Shown: piece after piece, positions 10,429 through 23,700 of the stretch
Numbering within the stretch: the stretch's first letter is position 1
Layout: every line of letters starts with the position of its first letter
Source of the DNA: Perognathus longimembris pacificus
Lineage: Eukaryota > Chordata > Mammalia > Rodentia > Heteromyidae
Direction of reading: 5' to 3'
NCBI RefSeq assembly: GCF_023159225.1
Contig: NC_063171.1
Span: forward strand, 62,001-126,000
DNA length: 64,000 nt
Translations under genes and position numbers: made by a program
Notes under the pieces: generated by a model
Database searches by the model: none
Told to the model about the DNA's origin: nothing
What the model saw: the letters and a program-made list of their open reading frames with translations, nothing else

Positions 10429-13059
10429 CGGTAAGTAGCTGTATATCAGGAAAAATCTACGCGGTGATTGAGAAGAGTTGTATCTTGTTAAGGTAAGTAG
10501 TTCAGGAAAGTGAAATTGTACTCGAAACTACTCAAAAGACTCTGTTTCATGGTGATGGAAGAGAGAGAAAGGCTCATTTAGGAACTATACATGCAAACGG
10601 GTTAAGTAGCTGTATACCATGGGATATCTCCGCAATGATTGAGATCAGCTATAGATTGTTAAGGTAAGTAGTTCAGGGAATTGATAATGGACTCGAAACT
10701 CCACAAAAGAATCTGCATTGTGGTCATGGAAGAGAGATAAAGTCTCATTTAGGAACTATACGTACGAACGGGGGAGGTAGTTGTGTATCAGAGAATATCA
10801 CTGCGGTGAATGAGAGAAGCTTATGCTGGTTAAGTAAGTAGTTCGGGAAATTGATAATGTATTTGAAACTCCTCAAGAGAATCTACTTTGTGGTGGTGGA
10901 AGAGAGATAAAGACTCATTTAGCAACTATATGTACGAATGGGGTAAGTAGGTGTATATCACGGTTAATCTCCGCAGTGAATGAGAACAGGTAAAGCTTGT
11001 TAAGGTATGTAGTTCTGGAAATTGATAACGTACTCGAAACTCCTCAAAAGATTCTGCTTTGTGGGGATGGAAGGGAGATAGAGGCTCATTTAACAACTAT
11101 ACCTACGATAGGGGCAAGTAGCTGTATATCAAGAAATATCTCCGCGGTGATTGACGACAGCTGTATCTTGTTAAGGTAAGTAGTTCGGGGAACTGATAAT
11201 GTACTGGAAACTCCTTGAAACAATCTGCTTTTTGGTGATGGCAGAGAGATAAAAGCTCCTTTCGGAACTATACATACAAACAGGGGAGGTAGCTGTGTTT
11301 CAGGGAATATCTCCGCGATGTTGGAGAACAGTTGTAGCTTGTTAAGGTAAGTATTTCGGGGATTTGATAATGTACTGGAAACTCCTAGAAAGAATCTGCT
11401 TTGTGGTAATGGAAGAAAGATAAAGGCTCATTTAGGATCTATACGTACAAACTGGGCATGTAGCTGTATATCAGGGAATATCTCCGCGGAGATTGAGAAC
11501 AGCTGTATCTTGGTAAGGTAAGTAGTTCGGGGAATATATAATGTACTCGAAATTCCTGAAAAGAATCAGCTTTGTTTGATGGAAGAGAGATTAGGCTCAT
11601 TTAGAAACTATACGTACAAACGGGGCAGGTAGCTGTATATCAGGGAATATTTCGGCAGTGATTGAGAACAGCTGTACCTTGTTAAGGTAAGTGGTTCAGA
11701 GAATTGATAATGTACTCGAAACTACTCAAAAGAATATGCTTTGTATTGATGGAAGAGATAAAAAAAAAGGCTCATTTAGTATCTATACATATGAACGGGT
11801 TAAGTAGCTGTATATCAGGGAAGATCTCTGCAGTGATTGAGAACACCTGAAGCTTGTTAAGATATGTAGTTTGGGAAATTGATAATGTACTCGAAACTTC
11901 TCAAAAGAATCTGTGGTGAAGGAAGAGAGATTAAGTCTCATTTAGGAACTATAAGTAAGAATGTGGGAGGTAGCTGTATATCAGTGATTATTCCCGGGGC
12001 GATTGAAAACAGCTGTAGATTGTTAAGGTCAGAAATTTGGGGAATTGACAATGAACTAGAAACACCTCAAGATCTACTTTGTGGTGATGGAAGAGAGATA
12101 AAGGCTTATTTAGGAACTATACGTATGAAAGGGGGAGCTTGCAGTATATCAGGGAATATCTCTGCGGTGATTGAGAATAGCTGAAGCTTGTTAAGGTCAG
12201 AAGTTCGGAGAATTGACAATGAACTCGAAACACCTCAAAAGAATCTGCTTTTTGGTGATGGAGGAGAGATAAAGGCTCAATTAGGAACTGTACATACGAA
12301 CGGGGGTGGTAGCTGTATATCAGGGAATACCACCGCAGTGATTGAGAACAGCTGTAGCTTGTTAAGATAAGTACTTCTGGGAATTGATAGTGCACTCGAC
12401 ACTCAAAAGGAGAATCGGCTTTGTGGTGATGGAAGAGAGATAGAAGTTCCTTTAAGAACTACACCTACAAACAGGGTAAGTAGCTGTATATCAGGGAATA
12501 TCTCCGCGGTGATTGAGAGCAGCTGTAGCTTGTTAAGGGAAGTAGTTCAGGGAATTGATAATGTACTCGAAACTCCTCAAAAGATTCTGCTTTGTGGTGA
12601 TGGAAGAGAGGTAATGACACATTTAGCAACTATCCATATGAACGGGGTAAGTAGCTGTATATTAGGGAATTGCTCCGCAGAAATTGTGAACAGCTGAAGC
12701 TTGCTAAGGTATGTAGTTCGGGAAATTGATAATGAACTCGAAACTCCTCCAAAGAATCTGCTTTGTGGGGATGGAAGAGAGATAAAGGCTCATTTAGTAA
12801 CTATACGTATGAACGAGGCATATAGCTGTATATCAGGGAATACCTCCGCGGTGTTTGAGAACACCTATATCTTGTCATGGTAAGTAGTTCAGGGAATTGA
12901 TAATGTACTTGAAACTCCTCAAAAGAATCTGCTTTGTGGTGACGGAAGAGACATAAAGGATCATTTAGGAACTATATGAACGAACAAGGGAGTTAGCTGT
13001 ATAACAGGGAATATCTCCTCGGTGATTGAGAACAGCTGTAGCTTGTTAAGGTAATTAGC

Positions 13060-16000
13060 TCGGGGAAATGACGAACTACTCTAAAAAAGTCAAAAGAATT
13101 GTCTTTGTGATGATTAAAGACAGAAAAAGGTTCTGTAAGAAAGTATTCCCGTGAAAGTGGTAAATAGTTTTATATAAGGTAATATACTGGTAGTGAATGA
13201 GAACAGTTGTTGCTTGTTAAGGTAATTAGTTAGGAGAATCGATAATGTACTCTTAGGAAGTCAAAAGAATTGTGTATGTGGTAATTGAAGACAATAATTT
13301 TCCTTAAGGAAGTATAATCTATAAAGTGGTAAGTAGTTATATATAAGGGAATATCCTAGCAGGGATTAACAACAGCTATAGCTTGTTAACGTAATTACTT
13401 TAGGGAATCGATAAACTACTCGAAAAAAGTCATAAGAATTGTTTTTGTGATGATTAAATACAGATAAAGCTTCTTTAAGGAAGTGTAAGAGAGAACGAGG
13501 TAAGGTGTTCTGTATAAGGCAATATCCCTGCGGTGATTGAGAACAGCTGTAGCTTGTTAAAGTAATTAGTTCAGGGATTTAAAAACTACTCTAAAAAGTC
13601 AAAAGAATTGTCTTTGTGGTGATCAAAGATAGATAAACTTTTTTTAAGAAAGTATACATGAGAATGTGGTAAGTAGTTCTACATAAGTGAATATCTCGGC
13701 GGTGATTGGGAAAAGCTGTAGTTTGATAAATTAATTAGTGCATGGAATTGATTACCTACTTCAAAAATTTCAACCCAATTGTTTTTGTGGTGATTAAATA
13801 GAGACAAAGCTTCTTTAAGGAAGTATACCCAAGAACGTGCTAAGTTCTTCTATATAAGGGAATATCATGGCGGTGATTGAGAACACTTGTACATAGTTCT
13901 GGGAATTGATAAATTACTCTAAATAGTGAAAAGAATTGTCTTTGTGGTCATTAAAGACAAATAAAGATTCTTTAAGGAAGTATAACCAAGTACGTGGTAA
14001 GTAGTATTCTATCAGGGAATACCCCTGCTGTGATTGAGAACAGCTGTAGCTTCTTAAGGTAATTAGTTGGTAGTATTGATAAAGTAAGAAAGTCAAAAGA
14101 ATTGTCTTTCTGGTGATTAAAGACTCTTAGTTTCTTTAAGGAACTTTACCTGAGAACGTGGTAAGTAGTTCTATATAAGGAAATATCCTAGCGGTGATTG
14201 AGAAGAGCTGTAACTTGTTAAGGTAATTAGTTCGGGGAATGGAAAACTACTCTAAAAAAGTCAAAAGAAATGTCTTTGTGGTGATGAAAGACAGATAAAA
14301 CCTCTTTAAAGAAGTATATCCGAGAACATGGTATGTAGTTCTATATAAGGGAATACCCCGGCTGTGATTGAGAACAGCTGTAGCTGTAGCTCTGTAAAAG
14401 TAAAAAGAATTGTCTTTCTGCTAATTAAAGACACAAAAAGCTTCCTTAAGAAACTTTACACGAAAACGTGGTAAATAGTTTTATATAAGGGAATGTCCTT
14501 GCGCTGATTGAGAACAAATGGAGCCTCTTAAGGTGATTAGTTCAGGGAATTGACAAACTACTCTAAAAAAATGAAAAGAATTATCTTTGTGGTGATTAAA
14601 AACAGATACCACTTCTTTAAGGAAGTATAAGCGAGAAGGTGTTAAATTATTGTATATAATAATCCCTGGGGTGATTGAGAACAGTTGAAGCTTGTTAATG
14701 TAATTAGTTCCTTGAATTGATTACCTACATTAAGAAAGTCAAAAGAATTGTCTTTGCGGTGATTAAATACAGATAAAGCTTCTTTAAGGATGTACGTGGT
14801 AAGTAATTCTATATAAAGAAATATCCTGGAGGGGGATTGAGAACAGCTGTAACTTATTAAAAATTAGTTCGGGGAATTGACAAACTACTCTAAAAAACTC
14901 AAAAGAATTGACATTTTGCTGATTAAGACAGATAAAGTTCATTTAAGGTAGTATACCAAGAACGTGGTAAGTAATTCTATATAAGGGAATGTTCTGCCGG
15001 CGATTGAGAACAGCTGTAGCTTGTTAAGGTGATTAATCGGGGGAAATGATAAACTACTCTATAAAAGTCAAACAAATTGTCTTTGGGAGATTAAAGAAAG
15101 AGAAACTTCTTTAAGGAAGTATACCCGAGAACTTGGTAAGTAGTTCTCTATAAGGGCATATCCCGGCTGTGATTGAGAACAGCTGTAGCTTGTTAAGGTA
15201 CTTAGTTCGAGGAATTGATGAATCACTCTAAAAAAGGCAAAAGAATTGTTTTTGTGGTGATTAAAGACCAATAAAGCTTCTTTAAGGAAGTATATCCGAG
15301 AACATGGTAAGTAGTTTTATGTAAGTGAAAATACTTGCGATGATTGAGAACAGCTGCAGCTTGTTAAGGTAATTATTTCGGGGAATTGATAAACTCCTCT
15401 AAAAAAGTCAAAGAATTGTCTTCCTGCTGATTAAAGACAGAAAAAGCTTCTTTAAGGAAGTATACACGAGAATGTGGTAAACAGATCTATATAAGGGAAG
15501 ATCAGGCGCTTGTTGAGAACAGCTGTACCATTTAAAGGGAATTAGTTTGGGGAATTGAGAAACTACTCTGAAAAATTCAAAAGAATTTTCTTTGTGGTGA
15601 TTAAAGAAAGATAAAGCTTCTTTAAGGAAGTATACCCAAGAAAGTGGTAAGTAGTTCTATAAAAGGGAATATAAAGGCGGTGATTGAGAACAGCTGTACC
15701 TTGTTAACGTAATTAGTTCGGGGAATTCACAAACTACTCGACAAAAGTTAAAAGAATTGTCTTTGTGGTGATTTAACGAAGATAAAGCTTCTTTAAAGAA
15801 GTAACACAAGAAAGTGGTAAGTAGTTCTATATAAGGGAATATCCCAGCGGTTATTGAGACCATCAATAACTTGTTAAGGAAATTAGTTCGGGGAATTGAC
15901 AAACTACTCTAAAAAAAATGAAAAGCATTCTCTTTGTGGTGATTAAAGACAGATAAATTTTCTTTAAGGCAGTATGCCTGAGAACATGGTAAGCAGTTCT

Positions 16001-19000
16001 ATATAATGGAATATCCCAGAGGTGATTGAGAACAGGTGTACCTTGTTAAGGTAAATAGTTCGAGGAATAGACAAACTAGTCTAAAAATTGAAAAGAATTC
16101 TCTTAATGGTGAGTAAAGACTGATAAATCATCTTTAAGGAAGTACACTCAAAAAAGTGGTGAGTAGTTTTATATAAGGGAATATCCCGACAGTGATTGAG
16201 AACAGCTGTAACTTGTTAAGGTAATTAGTTCGGGGAATTGATAAACTACCCTAAAAAAGTCAAAAGAATTGTCCTTGTGCTGATTAAAGACACATAAAGC
16301 TTCTTTAAGTAAGTATACACGAGACCGTGGTAAGTAGTTCTATGTAGGAGAATATCAGAAGGGGAATATCAATGCGATTATTGAGAACAGCTGTAGCTTG
16401 TTAAGTTAATTAGTTCAGAGAATTGATAAACTACTCTAAATAAGTCATGATAATTGTTGTTTTTGTGATTAAAGACAGATAATGCTTCTTAAGGAAGTAC
16501 ACCTGAGAACGTGGTTAATAGTTTTGTATAAGGGAATGTCCAGTCGGTGATTGAGAACAGCTGTAGCTTGTTAAGGTAATTAGTTCGGAGAATTGATAAA
16601 CTCTTCTAAAGAAGTCAAAAGAATTGTCTTTGTGGTGATTACAGACAGAAAAAGCTTCTTTAAGGAAGTATACCTTAGAATGTGGTAAGTAGTTCTATAT
16701 AAGGGAATATCCCGGGGGTGACTCAGAACAGCTGTAGCTTTTTAAGGTAATTAGTTTGGGGAATTGAGAAACTACTCTAAAAAAGTCAAAAGAATTGACT
16801 TTGTGGTGATTATAAAAAGGTAAAACTTCTTTATGGAAGTATACTTGATAACGTGGTGAGTAGTTCTATATAAGGGAATATCCTGGCGGTGACTGAGAAC
16901 AGATGTAGCTTGTTAAGGTAATTATTTTGCGGAATTTACAATCAACTCTAAAAACGAGAAAAAATTCTTTTTGTGATTACTACAGACTGATAAACCTTCT
17001 TTAAGGAAATGTACCCAAGAACGTGGTAAGTAGTTCTCTACAAGGGAATATCCTATTGGTGATTGAGAACAGTTGTAGCTTCTTAAGGTAATTAGGTCGG
17101 GGAATTGATAGACTACTCTAAAAAGCAAAAAGTATTGTCCTTGAGGTGATCAAAGACTGATAAATCTTCTTTAAGGAAGTATACACGAGAACTGGGTAAG
17201 TAGTTCTATATAAGAAATATCAAGCCAGTTATTGAGAACAGCATTAGCTTGTTAAGGTAATTAGTTTGGGGAATTGATAAACTTCTCTAAAAAGTCAAAA
17301 GAATTGTCTTCCTGCCAATTAAAGACAGAAAAACTTCTTCAAGGAAGTATACCTGAGGAAGTGGTAAGTAGATATTAATAAGGGAATATACCAGCGGTGA
17401 TTGAGAAGAACTGTAGCGTGTTACAGTAATTAGTTCGAGGAATGATAAACTACTCTAAGAAAGTAAAAAGAATTGTCTTTGTTTTGATCAAATACAGATA
17501 AAGCTTCTTTAAGTATACCTGAGAACATGGGAAGTAGTTCTATACAAGGGAATATACCGGCGGTGATTGTGAACTGCTGTGGCTTTTTAAGATAATTAGT
17601 TCTGGGAATTAATCAACTACTCCAAAAAGTCAAAAGAATTGTCTTTGTGGTGATCAAGTACAGACAAAGCTTCTTTACGTAATTATACCCCAGAACGTGG
17701 TAAGTAGTTCTTTGTAAGGAAATATGCCGGCAGTGATTGAGAATGGCTGTAAATTTTTAAGTTAATTAATTTGAGGAATTGACAAACTACTCTAAAAAAG
17801 TCAAAAGAATTGTCTTTGTGATGATTAAGGACAGATAAAGCTTCTTTAAGGAAGTATACCTGAGAACGTGGCAAGTACTTTATATAAGGTAGTATGCTGG
17901 CGAAGATGGAGATCAGTGGTAGCTTCTTAAGGTAATTAGTTCTGAGAATTGATAAACTACTGAAACAAAGCCAAAATAACTGTCATTGTGGTGATTAAAG
18001 ACAGATAAAGCTTCTTTAAGGAAGTATACTCATGAACATGGTAAATAATTCTTTATAAGGGAATATCCCAGCGGTGATTGAGAACAGCTGTACCTCGAAA
18101 TGGTAATTATTTCAGGGAATTGTTCAACTACTCTAGAAAAGTCAAAAGAATTGTCTTTGTCGTGGTTAAAGACAAATAAGCTTCTTTAAGAAAGTATACA
18201 CGAGAACGTGGGAAGTAGTTCTATATAAGGGAATATCCCGGCAGTGATTGAGAACAGCTGTAGCTTGTTAAGGTAATTAGTATGTGGAATTGATAAACTA
18301 CTCTAAAAAATTCAAAAGAATTGTCTTTGTAGTGATTAAAGAGAGATAATATTTCTTTAAGGTAGTATAGAGAGAACGTGGGAAGTACTTCTATATAAGG
18401 GAATATCCTAGCGGTGTTTGAGAACAGCTGTAATTTGTGAAGCTAATTAGTCGGGGAATTGATAAACTAGTCTACAAAAGTGAAAAGAATTGTCTTTGCG
18501 GTGACTAAAGACAGATAAACCTTCTTAAAAGGAAGCATACCCGAGAACGTGGCAAGTAGTTTATATAAGGAAATATATGGGCGGAGATTGAGATGAGTGT
18601 TAACTTTTTAAGGTAATTCATTCTGGGAATTGATAACCTACTCAAAAAAGCCAAAAGAATTGTCCTTTTGGTGATTATACTCCTGGCGGTGATTGAGAAG
18701 AGCTTTAGCTTGTTAAGGTAAGTAGTTTGGGGAATTGTTGAAATACACTAGAAAGTCAAAAGAATTTTCTTTGTGGTGTTTAAAGACCGATAAAGCTTCT
18801 TTAAGGAAATATACCCGAGAACGTGGTACGTAGTTCTATATAAGGGAATATCCTGGCGCTTATTGAGAACAGCTGTAGGTTTTTAAGGTAACTAGTTCGG
18901 GGAAATGATAAATTGCTCTAAAATGTCAAAAGAATTGTCTTTGTGGTGATTAAAGACATATAATGCTTCTTTAACAAAGTATACTTGAGAACGTGGTAAA

Positions 19001-19282
19001 TAGTTCTTTATAAGGAAATATCCCAGCATTGATTGAGGACAGATGCAGCTTGCTAAGGAAATTAGTTTGGGGAATTGAGCTACTGCTCGAAAAAGTCAAA
19101 AGAATTGTATTTGTGGTGATTAAAGACAGATAAATCTTCCTTAAGGAAGTATACCTGAGAAATTGGTAAGTAGTTCTATATAAGGGAATATCCCGGCGGT
19201 GACTGAGAACATTTGTAGCTTGTTAAGGTCATTAATTCCAGGAGTTGATAAACTACTCTAAACAAGTCTAAAGAATTGTCTT
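13060..19282 (+). repeat. Satellite domain B (~171-bp monomers)
   Basis: About 36 same-strand monomers, for example cores at 18241, 18411 and 18581 (170-bp steps). They share the core box with A but carry GGTAATTAGTTCGGGG, ACTACTCTAAAAAAGTC, GATTAAAGACAGATAAAGC, CTTCTTTAAGGAAGTATAC and CTATATAAGGGAATATCCC. Register with domain A is kept through the A/B change near 13060. Minus-strand frames such as 15657-15902 are chance frames. Module lengths are about 45, 44, 45 and 37 bp. Confidence 0.93.
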
Positions 19283-20746
19283 CTTGGAGACCTCCAGGAA
19301 GAAGGCAGAGGAGCAACAGAGCACAAGCTAAGCTCCCTCTGACATCGCAATTTTCCCACTCCAGGAAAAATTTGATTCCTAGAAAGACAACCCAAGTAAG
19401 TTATAACAGTATAGGGATTCTGGCCAGAAAGGAAAAATCAATTTTGCTGGCCTGAAAACACAGATTTGACCTCCGGGCAGTGACCCGCCACCATGTCATT
19501 GCCAGCATTGGCACAGTACTCCACACTCCGTGCACTTAAAGCACATCCCAGGGACCAGGGAGAAATCCTCCAGGTGGCAACAGACACACGTGGATCGCAG
19601 GCTGAACACGGACTGGCCAAAATCGCAGAGAAAGTGTGACTACCCCACGAAAGACATTCACACTCATGCCCACAGAGCAGCTCCTTGAAGGTAGCCCTTC
19701 CCCCACTGCAAGAGCAAAGCGCCATCTTTGACACTGGCATAGGGTCATACCAGACTGGAACTATAGTGGGCCTGGGGAAAGCGAGGACAAAAAAGCCACC
19801 TTTGACAAGGGCAAGAGGGACCTACCAGTGAGAGCCAGCTCCACCCAGAAGAACCCCCCCTTGCCCAGGAGGAAGGCTCATCCTGGGCTGTGGCTCACAC
19901 ACTTGTGTGAACTCAGCCAGAGATGCCCAGGCCTTCCCACCAGAATTTCTCAATTAAAACTGAAAGCGGCGAGCTGCTACCAGTGGCAAGGAACAACCTG
20001 ACGGGAGAATAAAGAGTACCCGAGACAGATAAATGGTCCCATCTCGGAGGAAGCCCAATACCCAGCCTGAAACAGAGCTGAATTCCAAAGCCAGCTCTGC
20101 CCAGGAGGCTTCCCAACCCAGGAGGTAGGAACCTCCCTGAGGCAAGTGATTCTCAGCCAGGTAAACCAGGCCAGAGGTGCCCCACTCTGCTGAGTCCACA
20201 GCATATTCAAAGCCAGGCGTTAAAGGAAGTAGCCCCAGAGCAGACGGGAGGAGCCAGGGTTCCCATGACTGTTCACATCCCCATCTACAGTGGACACCCA
20301 AGGCCTACTTGCAAGCCCTGTGAACCACAGAGCCCCAGGATTTCACTAACAGGGGAGGAGGGTCTAAGCAGATCCACCACCTGCAAACTGAAAGCAAGTC
20401 AAACCAGCCAAGCAGCAAAATAGACTGCAGACCATCACAAGGACACCAGAGACTGTAGAAAGCCCACCCAAACAAGGAAGACTCAATTTTTTTTTTCAAA
20501 ACATTTTTAAACGTTTTCTTTTTTTTTTTAAATTCAAAACGTCATTTTTTTTTTGTTTAACATATTTACTTGTTTCTTTTATCAAGTTTTTTTTTTGGCT
20601 GTTCATTTTTCAATTTTATTTCTTTTTTTAATAATGTTTCTCTGTTTTGTGTATTTGTCTTCCACTAATTTTTCTTTATCTCTCACTTCATATTCTCTTT
20701 CTTTAAAAATGTACTTTCCTATGAATAACGCCTCCACTCTTTTCTT
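19283..20746 (+). mobile_element. L1 5' UTR fragment without the rest of the element
   Basis: Matches the 5' UTR of the L1 at 38693 (shared phrases GGGATTCTGGCCAG, GGAAAAATCAA, GGCCTGAAAACACAGATTT, GACCATCACAAGGACACCAGA-like sequence) and also the antisense L1 at 59730-61670. It ends about 30 bp before the point where the 38693 copy continues with CTAATTCTCC. ORF1, ORF2 and the 3' end are missing. It contains about 475 bp (about 19890-20363) that the 38693 copy lacks. It exactly separates satellite domains B and C. Confidence 0.88.
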
Positions 20747-23700
20747 TGGTAAACTACTTTTAAATTGTCAAAAGGAATGTCTCGGGCTGATTTAAGACTG
20801 ATCTAGCTTCTTTATGGGATTATACCGGTAAATATTTAAACAGTCGTACATAAGGGAGTATGGTGATGGTGATGGTGACTGAGAACAGCTGTGGCTTGTT
20901 AATGTAGTTATATTGGAAAATTGCTAAACTACTCGTAAATTATCAATGGAATGTTTGCATGCTGATTTTGGACAGATCTAGCTTCTTTAATGGATTATAA
21001 CACTTAAGAATTTACACAGTCCTTTATAAGGGAACATCCAGGTGGTGATTGAGAAGTGCTGTAGCTTGTTAATATAAGTATGTCAGGAAGTATAGAACTT
21101 CTCTTAAATGGTCAAGAGGAATGTCTAGGTTCTGACTTAAAACAGACCTAGCTCCTTTAAGGGATTGTAAACAGTAAGAATTAAAACAGTCCTATATAAG
21201 GAAATATCCAGTTGGTGATTGAGAACAGCTGTAGTTTGTTAACATAATTATATAGAGGAATTGGTAAACTACTGATAAATTGTCAATAGGAATGTCTGCA
21301 TGCTAATGTAAGACATATCTGGCTTCTTTAAAGGATTATAATCTGTAAGTTTTTTAACAGTCATAAATAAGGAAACATCTGGGTGTTGACTGAGACAGCT
21401 GTAGCTTATGAATGTAGTTATATTGGGAAATTGATAAAGTATTCATAAATTGTCAATAGGAATGTTTGCATGTTGATTTAAGACAGATGTAGCTTCTTTA
21501 AGGAATTATAACTGGTAAGAATAAAAGCAGTATTATATAAGGGAATATCTGGGTGGTGAATGAGAATAGCTGTAGCTTGTTGATATAATTATTTGGGAAT
21601 TTGTAAACTACTCGTAAATTGTGAAAAAGGATGTCTGTGTGAAAATTAAAGACAAATCTATCTTCTTAAAGGGATTATAATCAGTAAGGATTTAAACAAT
21701 CCTATAAAAGGGAATATCCGGGTGGTGATTGAGAATAGCTGTAGCTTGTTAATGTAACTATATCGGGGAATAGGTAAACTACTCATAAATTGTCAAAAGA
21801 ATGTTTGTGTGCTGATTTAAAACAGATCTAGCTTCTTTAAGAGATTAAAAACGGTAAGGATTAAAACAGATATATACAAAGGACATCCAAGAGGTGATTA
21901 AGAACAGCTGTGGCTTGTTAATGTAATTATATTGTGGAATTGGTAAACTTCTTGTAATTGTCAAAAGGAATGTCTCCATGCTGATTTAAGACAGATCTAG
22001 CTTCTTTAAGGGATTATAACCGGTAAGTACTTACACAGTCCTATAAAAGGGAATATCTGGGTGGTGGATGAGAACAGCTGTAGCTTGTTAATGTAATGAT
22101 ATAGGGAAATAGGTATTCTACTTGTAAAGTGTCAAAAGGAATGTCTGTGTGTTGATTTAAGAAAGATGTAGCTGATTTAAAGAATTATAACCAGTAAGCA
22201 TTAAACAGTCCTATATAATCAATATTCCAGAGCTGATAGAGAGCACCTGTAGCCATATCTGGAGAGATCAACATTCTAAGGAATTTCTGTGTGCTGATTT
22301 AAGACAGATTTAGCCTCTTTAATGTATTACAAATGGTCAGGATTTAAACAGTCCTATATAAGGGAATATCTTTGTAGTGATTGAGAACAGCTGTAGCTTG
22401 TTAATATAGATATATTGGGGAATTTTAAACTACTTATAATTGTCCAAAAATGTCTCTGTGCAAATTTAAGACAAATCTAGCTTCTTAAAGGAATTATAAC
22501 CGGTAAGGATTTAAACAATCCCATATAAGGTAATACCACAGAGGTGATTAAGAACACCTGTACCTTGTTAATGTAACCATATCGGGGAATTGGTAAGCTT
22601 CTTGTAAATTGTCAAAAGGAATGCCTCCGGGCTGATTTAAGACAGATCGAGCTTCTTTAAGAGATTATAACCAGTCAGTACTTACACAGTCCTATACAAG
22701 GGAATATCCAGGTGGTGACTGAGAAGAGCTGTAGCTTGTTAATGTAATGATATAGGGAAATTGGTATTCTACTTGTAAAGTGTCAAAAGGAATGTCTGTG
22801 TGTTGATTTAAGAAAGATGTAGCTGATTCAAAGAATTATAACCAGTAAGGATTAAATAGGCCTATATAATATCCCAGTGCTGATAGAGAACACCTGTTGC
22901 CATATCTGGAGAGATCTACATTCTTCAGGGATTATATCCGGTAATATTTAAACAGTCCTCTTTAAGGGAATATCTGGGTGTTGGTTGAGAACAGCAGTTG
23001 CTTGTTAATGTAACCATAAGGGGGAATTGGTAAACTACTTGGAAATTGTCAAAAGGAATGTCTGAGTGATGATTCAAGACAGATCTTGCTTCTTTAAGTG
23101 AATATCCAGTAAGGATTTAAACAGTCCTTTATAGGGTGATATCGGGCAATTGCTAAACTTCTTGTAAATTGTCAAAAGGGATGTCTCCAGGCTTATTTAA
23201 GACAGATCTATCTCCTTTAAGGGATTATAACCGGTAAGTAATCACACAGTCCTATATAAGGGAATATCTGGGTGGTGGTTGAGAACAGCTACAGCTTGTT
23301 GATGTAAAGATATCGGGGATTTGGTAATCTACTCGTAAATTGTCAATATGAAAGTCTGCATGCTATTTAAGACAGATCTAGCTTCTTTAAGGAATTGTAA
23401 CCTGTAAGGATTAAAATACTTCTATATAAGGGAATATCCTGGTGGTGATTGTGAACAGGTGTACCTTGTTAATGTAGTTATATTGGGGAATTGGCAAACT
23501 AATCCTAAATTGTCAAAAGAATGTCTCCATGCAAATTCACGACAGATCTAGCTTCTTCAAGGCATTGTAACCGGTAAGTATTTAAACAGTACTATATAAG
23601 GGAATATCCGGGTGGTTATTAAGAACATGTGTAGCTTGTTAATATAACTATATCAGAGAATTGATAAACTACTCGTAAATTGTCAAAAGGAATGTCTGCA

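Larger units (their letters stand above)
7243..13059 (+). repeat. Satellite domain A (~171-bp monomers)
   Basis: Tandem, same-strand monomers spaced 168-172 bp (for example near 12041, 12209, 12379, 12551, 12722, 12893). Each holds the box GATTGAGAACAGCTGTAG, then GGTAAGTAGTTCGGGG, CTCGAAACTCCTCAAAAG, TGATGGAAGAGAGATAAAGG and a CpG-rich phrase TATACGTACGAACGGGG. Roughly 20-24 monomers remain after subtracting the inserted SINE and L1. The monomer divides into modules of about 45, 44, 47 and 35 bp. No gene lies here; frames such as 12188-12370 are satellite read-throughs that recur with the repeat. Confidence 0.93.

Noticed and set aside
12188..12883. Repeated 60-64 codon frames in satellite A as a small-protein family
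   Set aside because: The frames recur only because the monomers recur; many monomers break the frame and there is no codon-level constraint visible.
7243..13059. CENP-B box in class A monomers
   Set aside because: TACGTACGAACGGGG resembles the layout, but at least two of the essential positions differ, so I do not call it a box.
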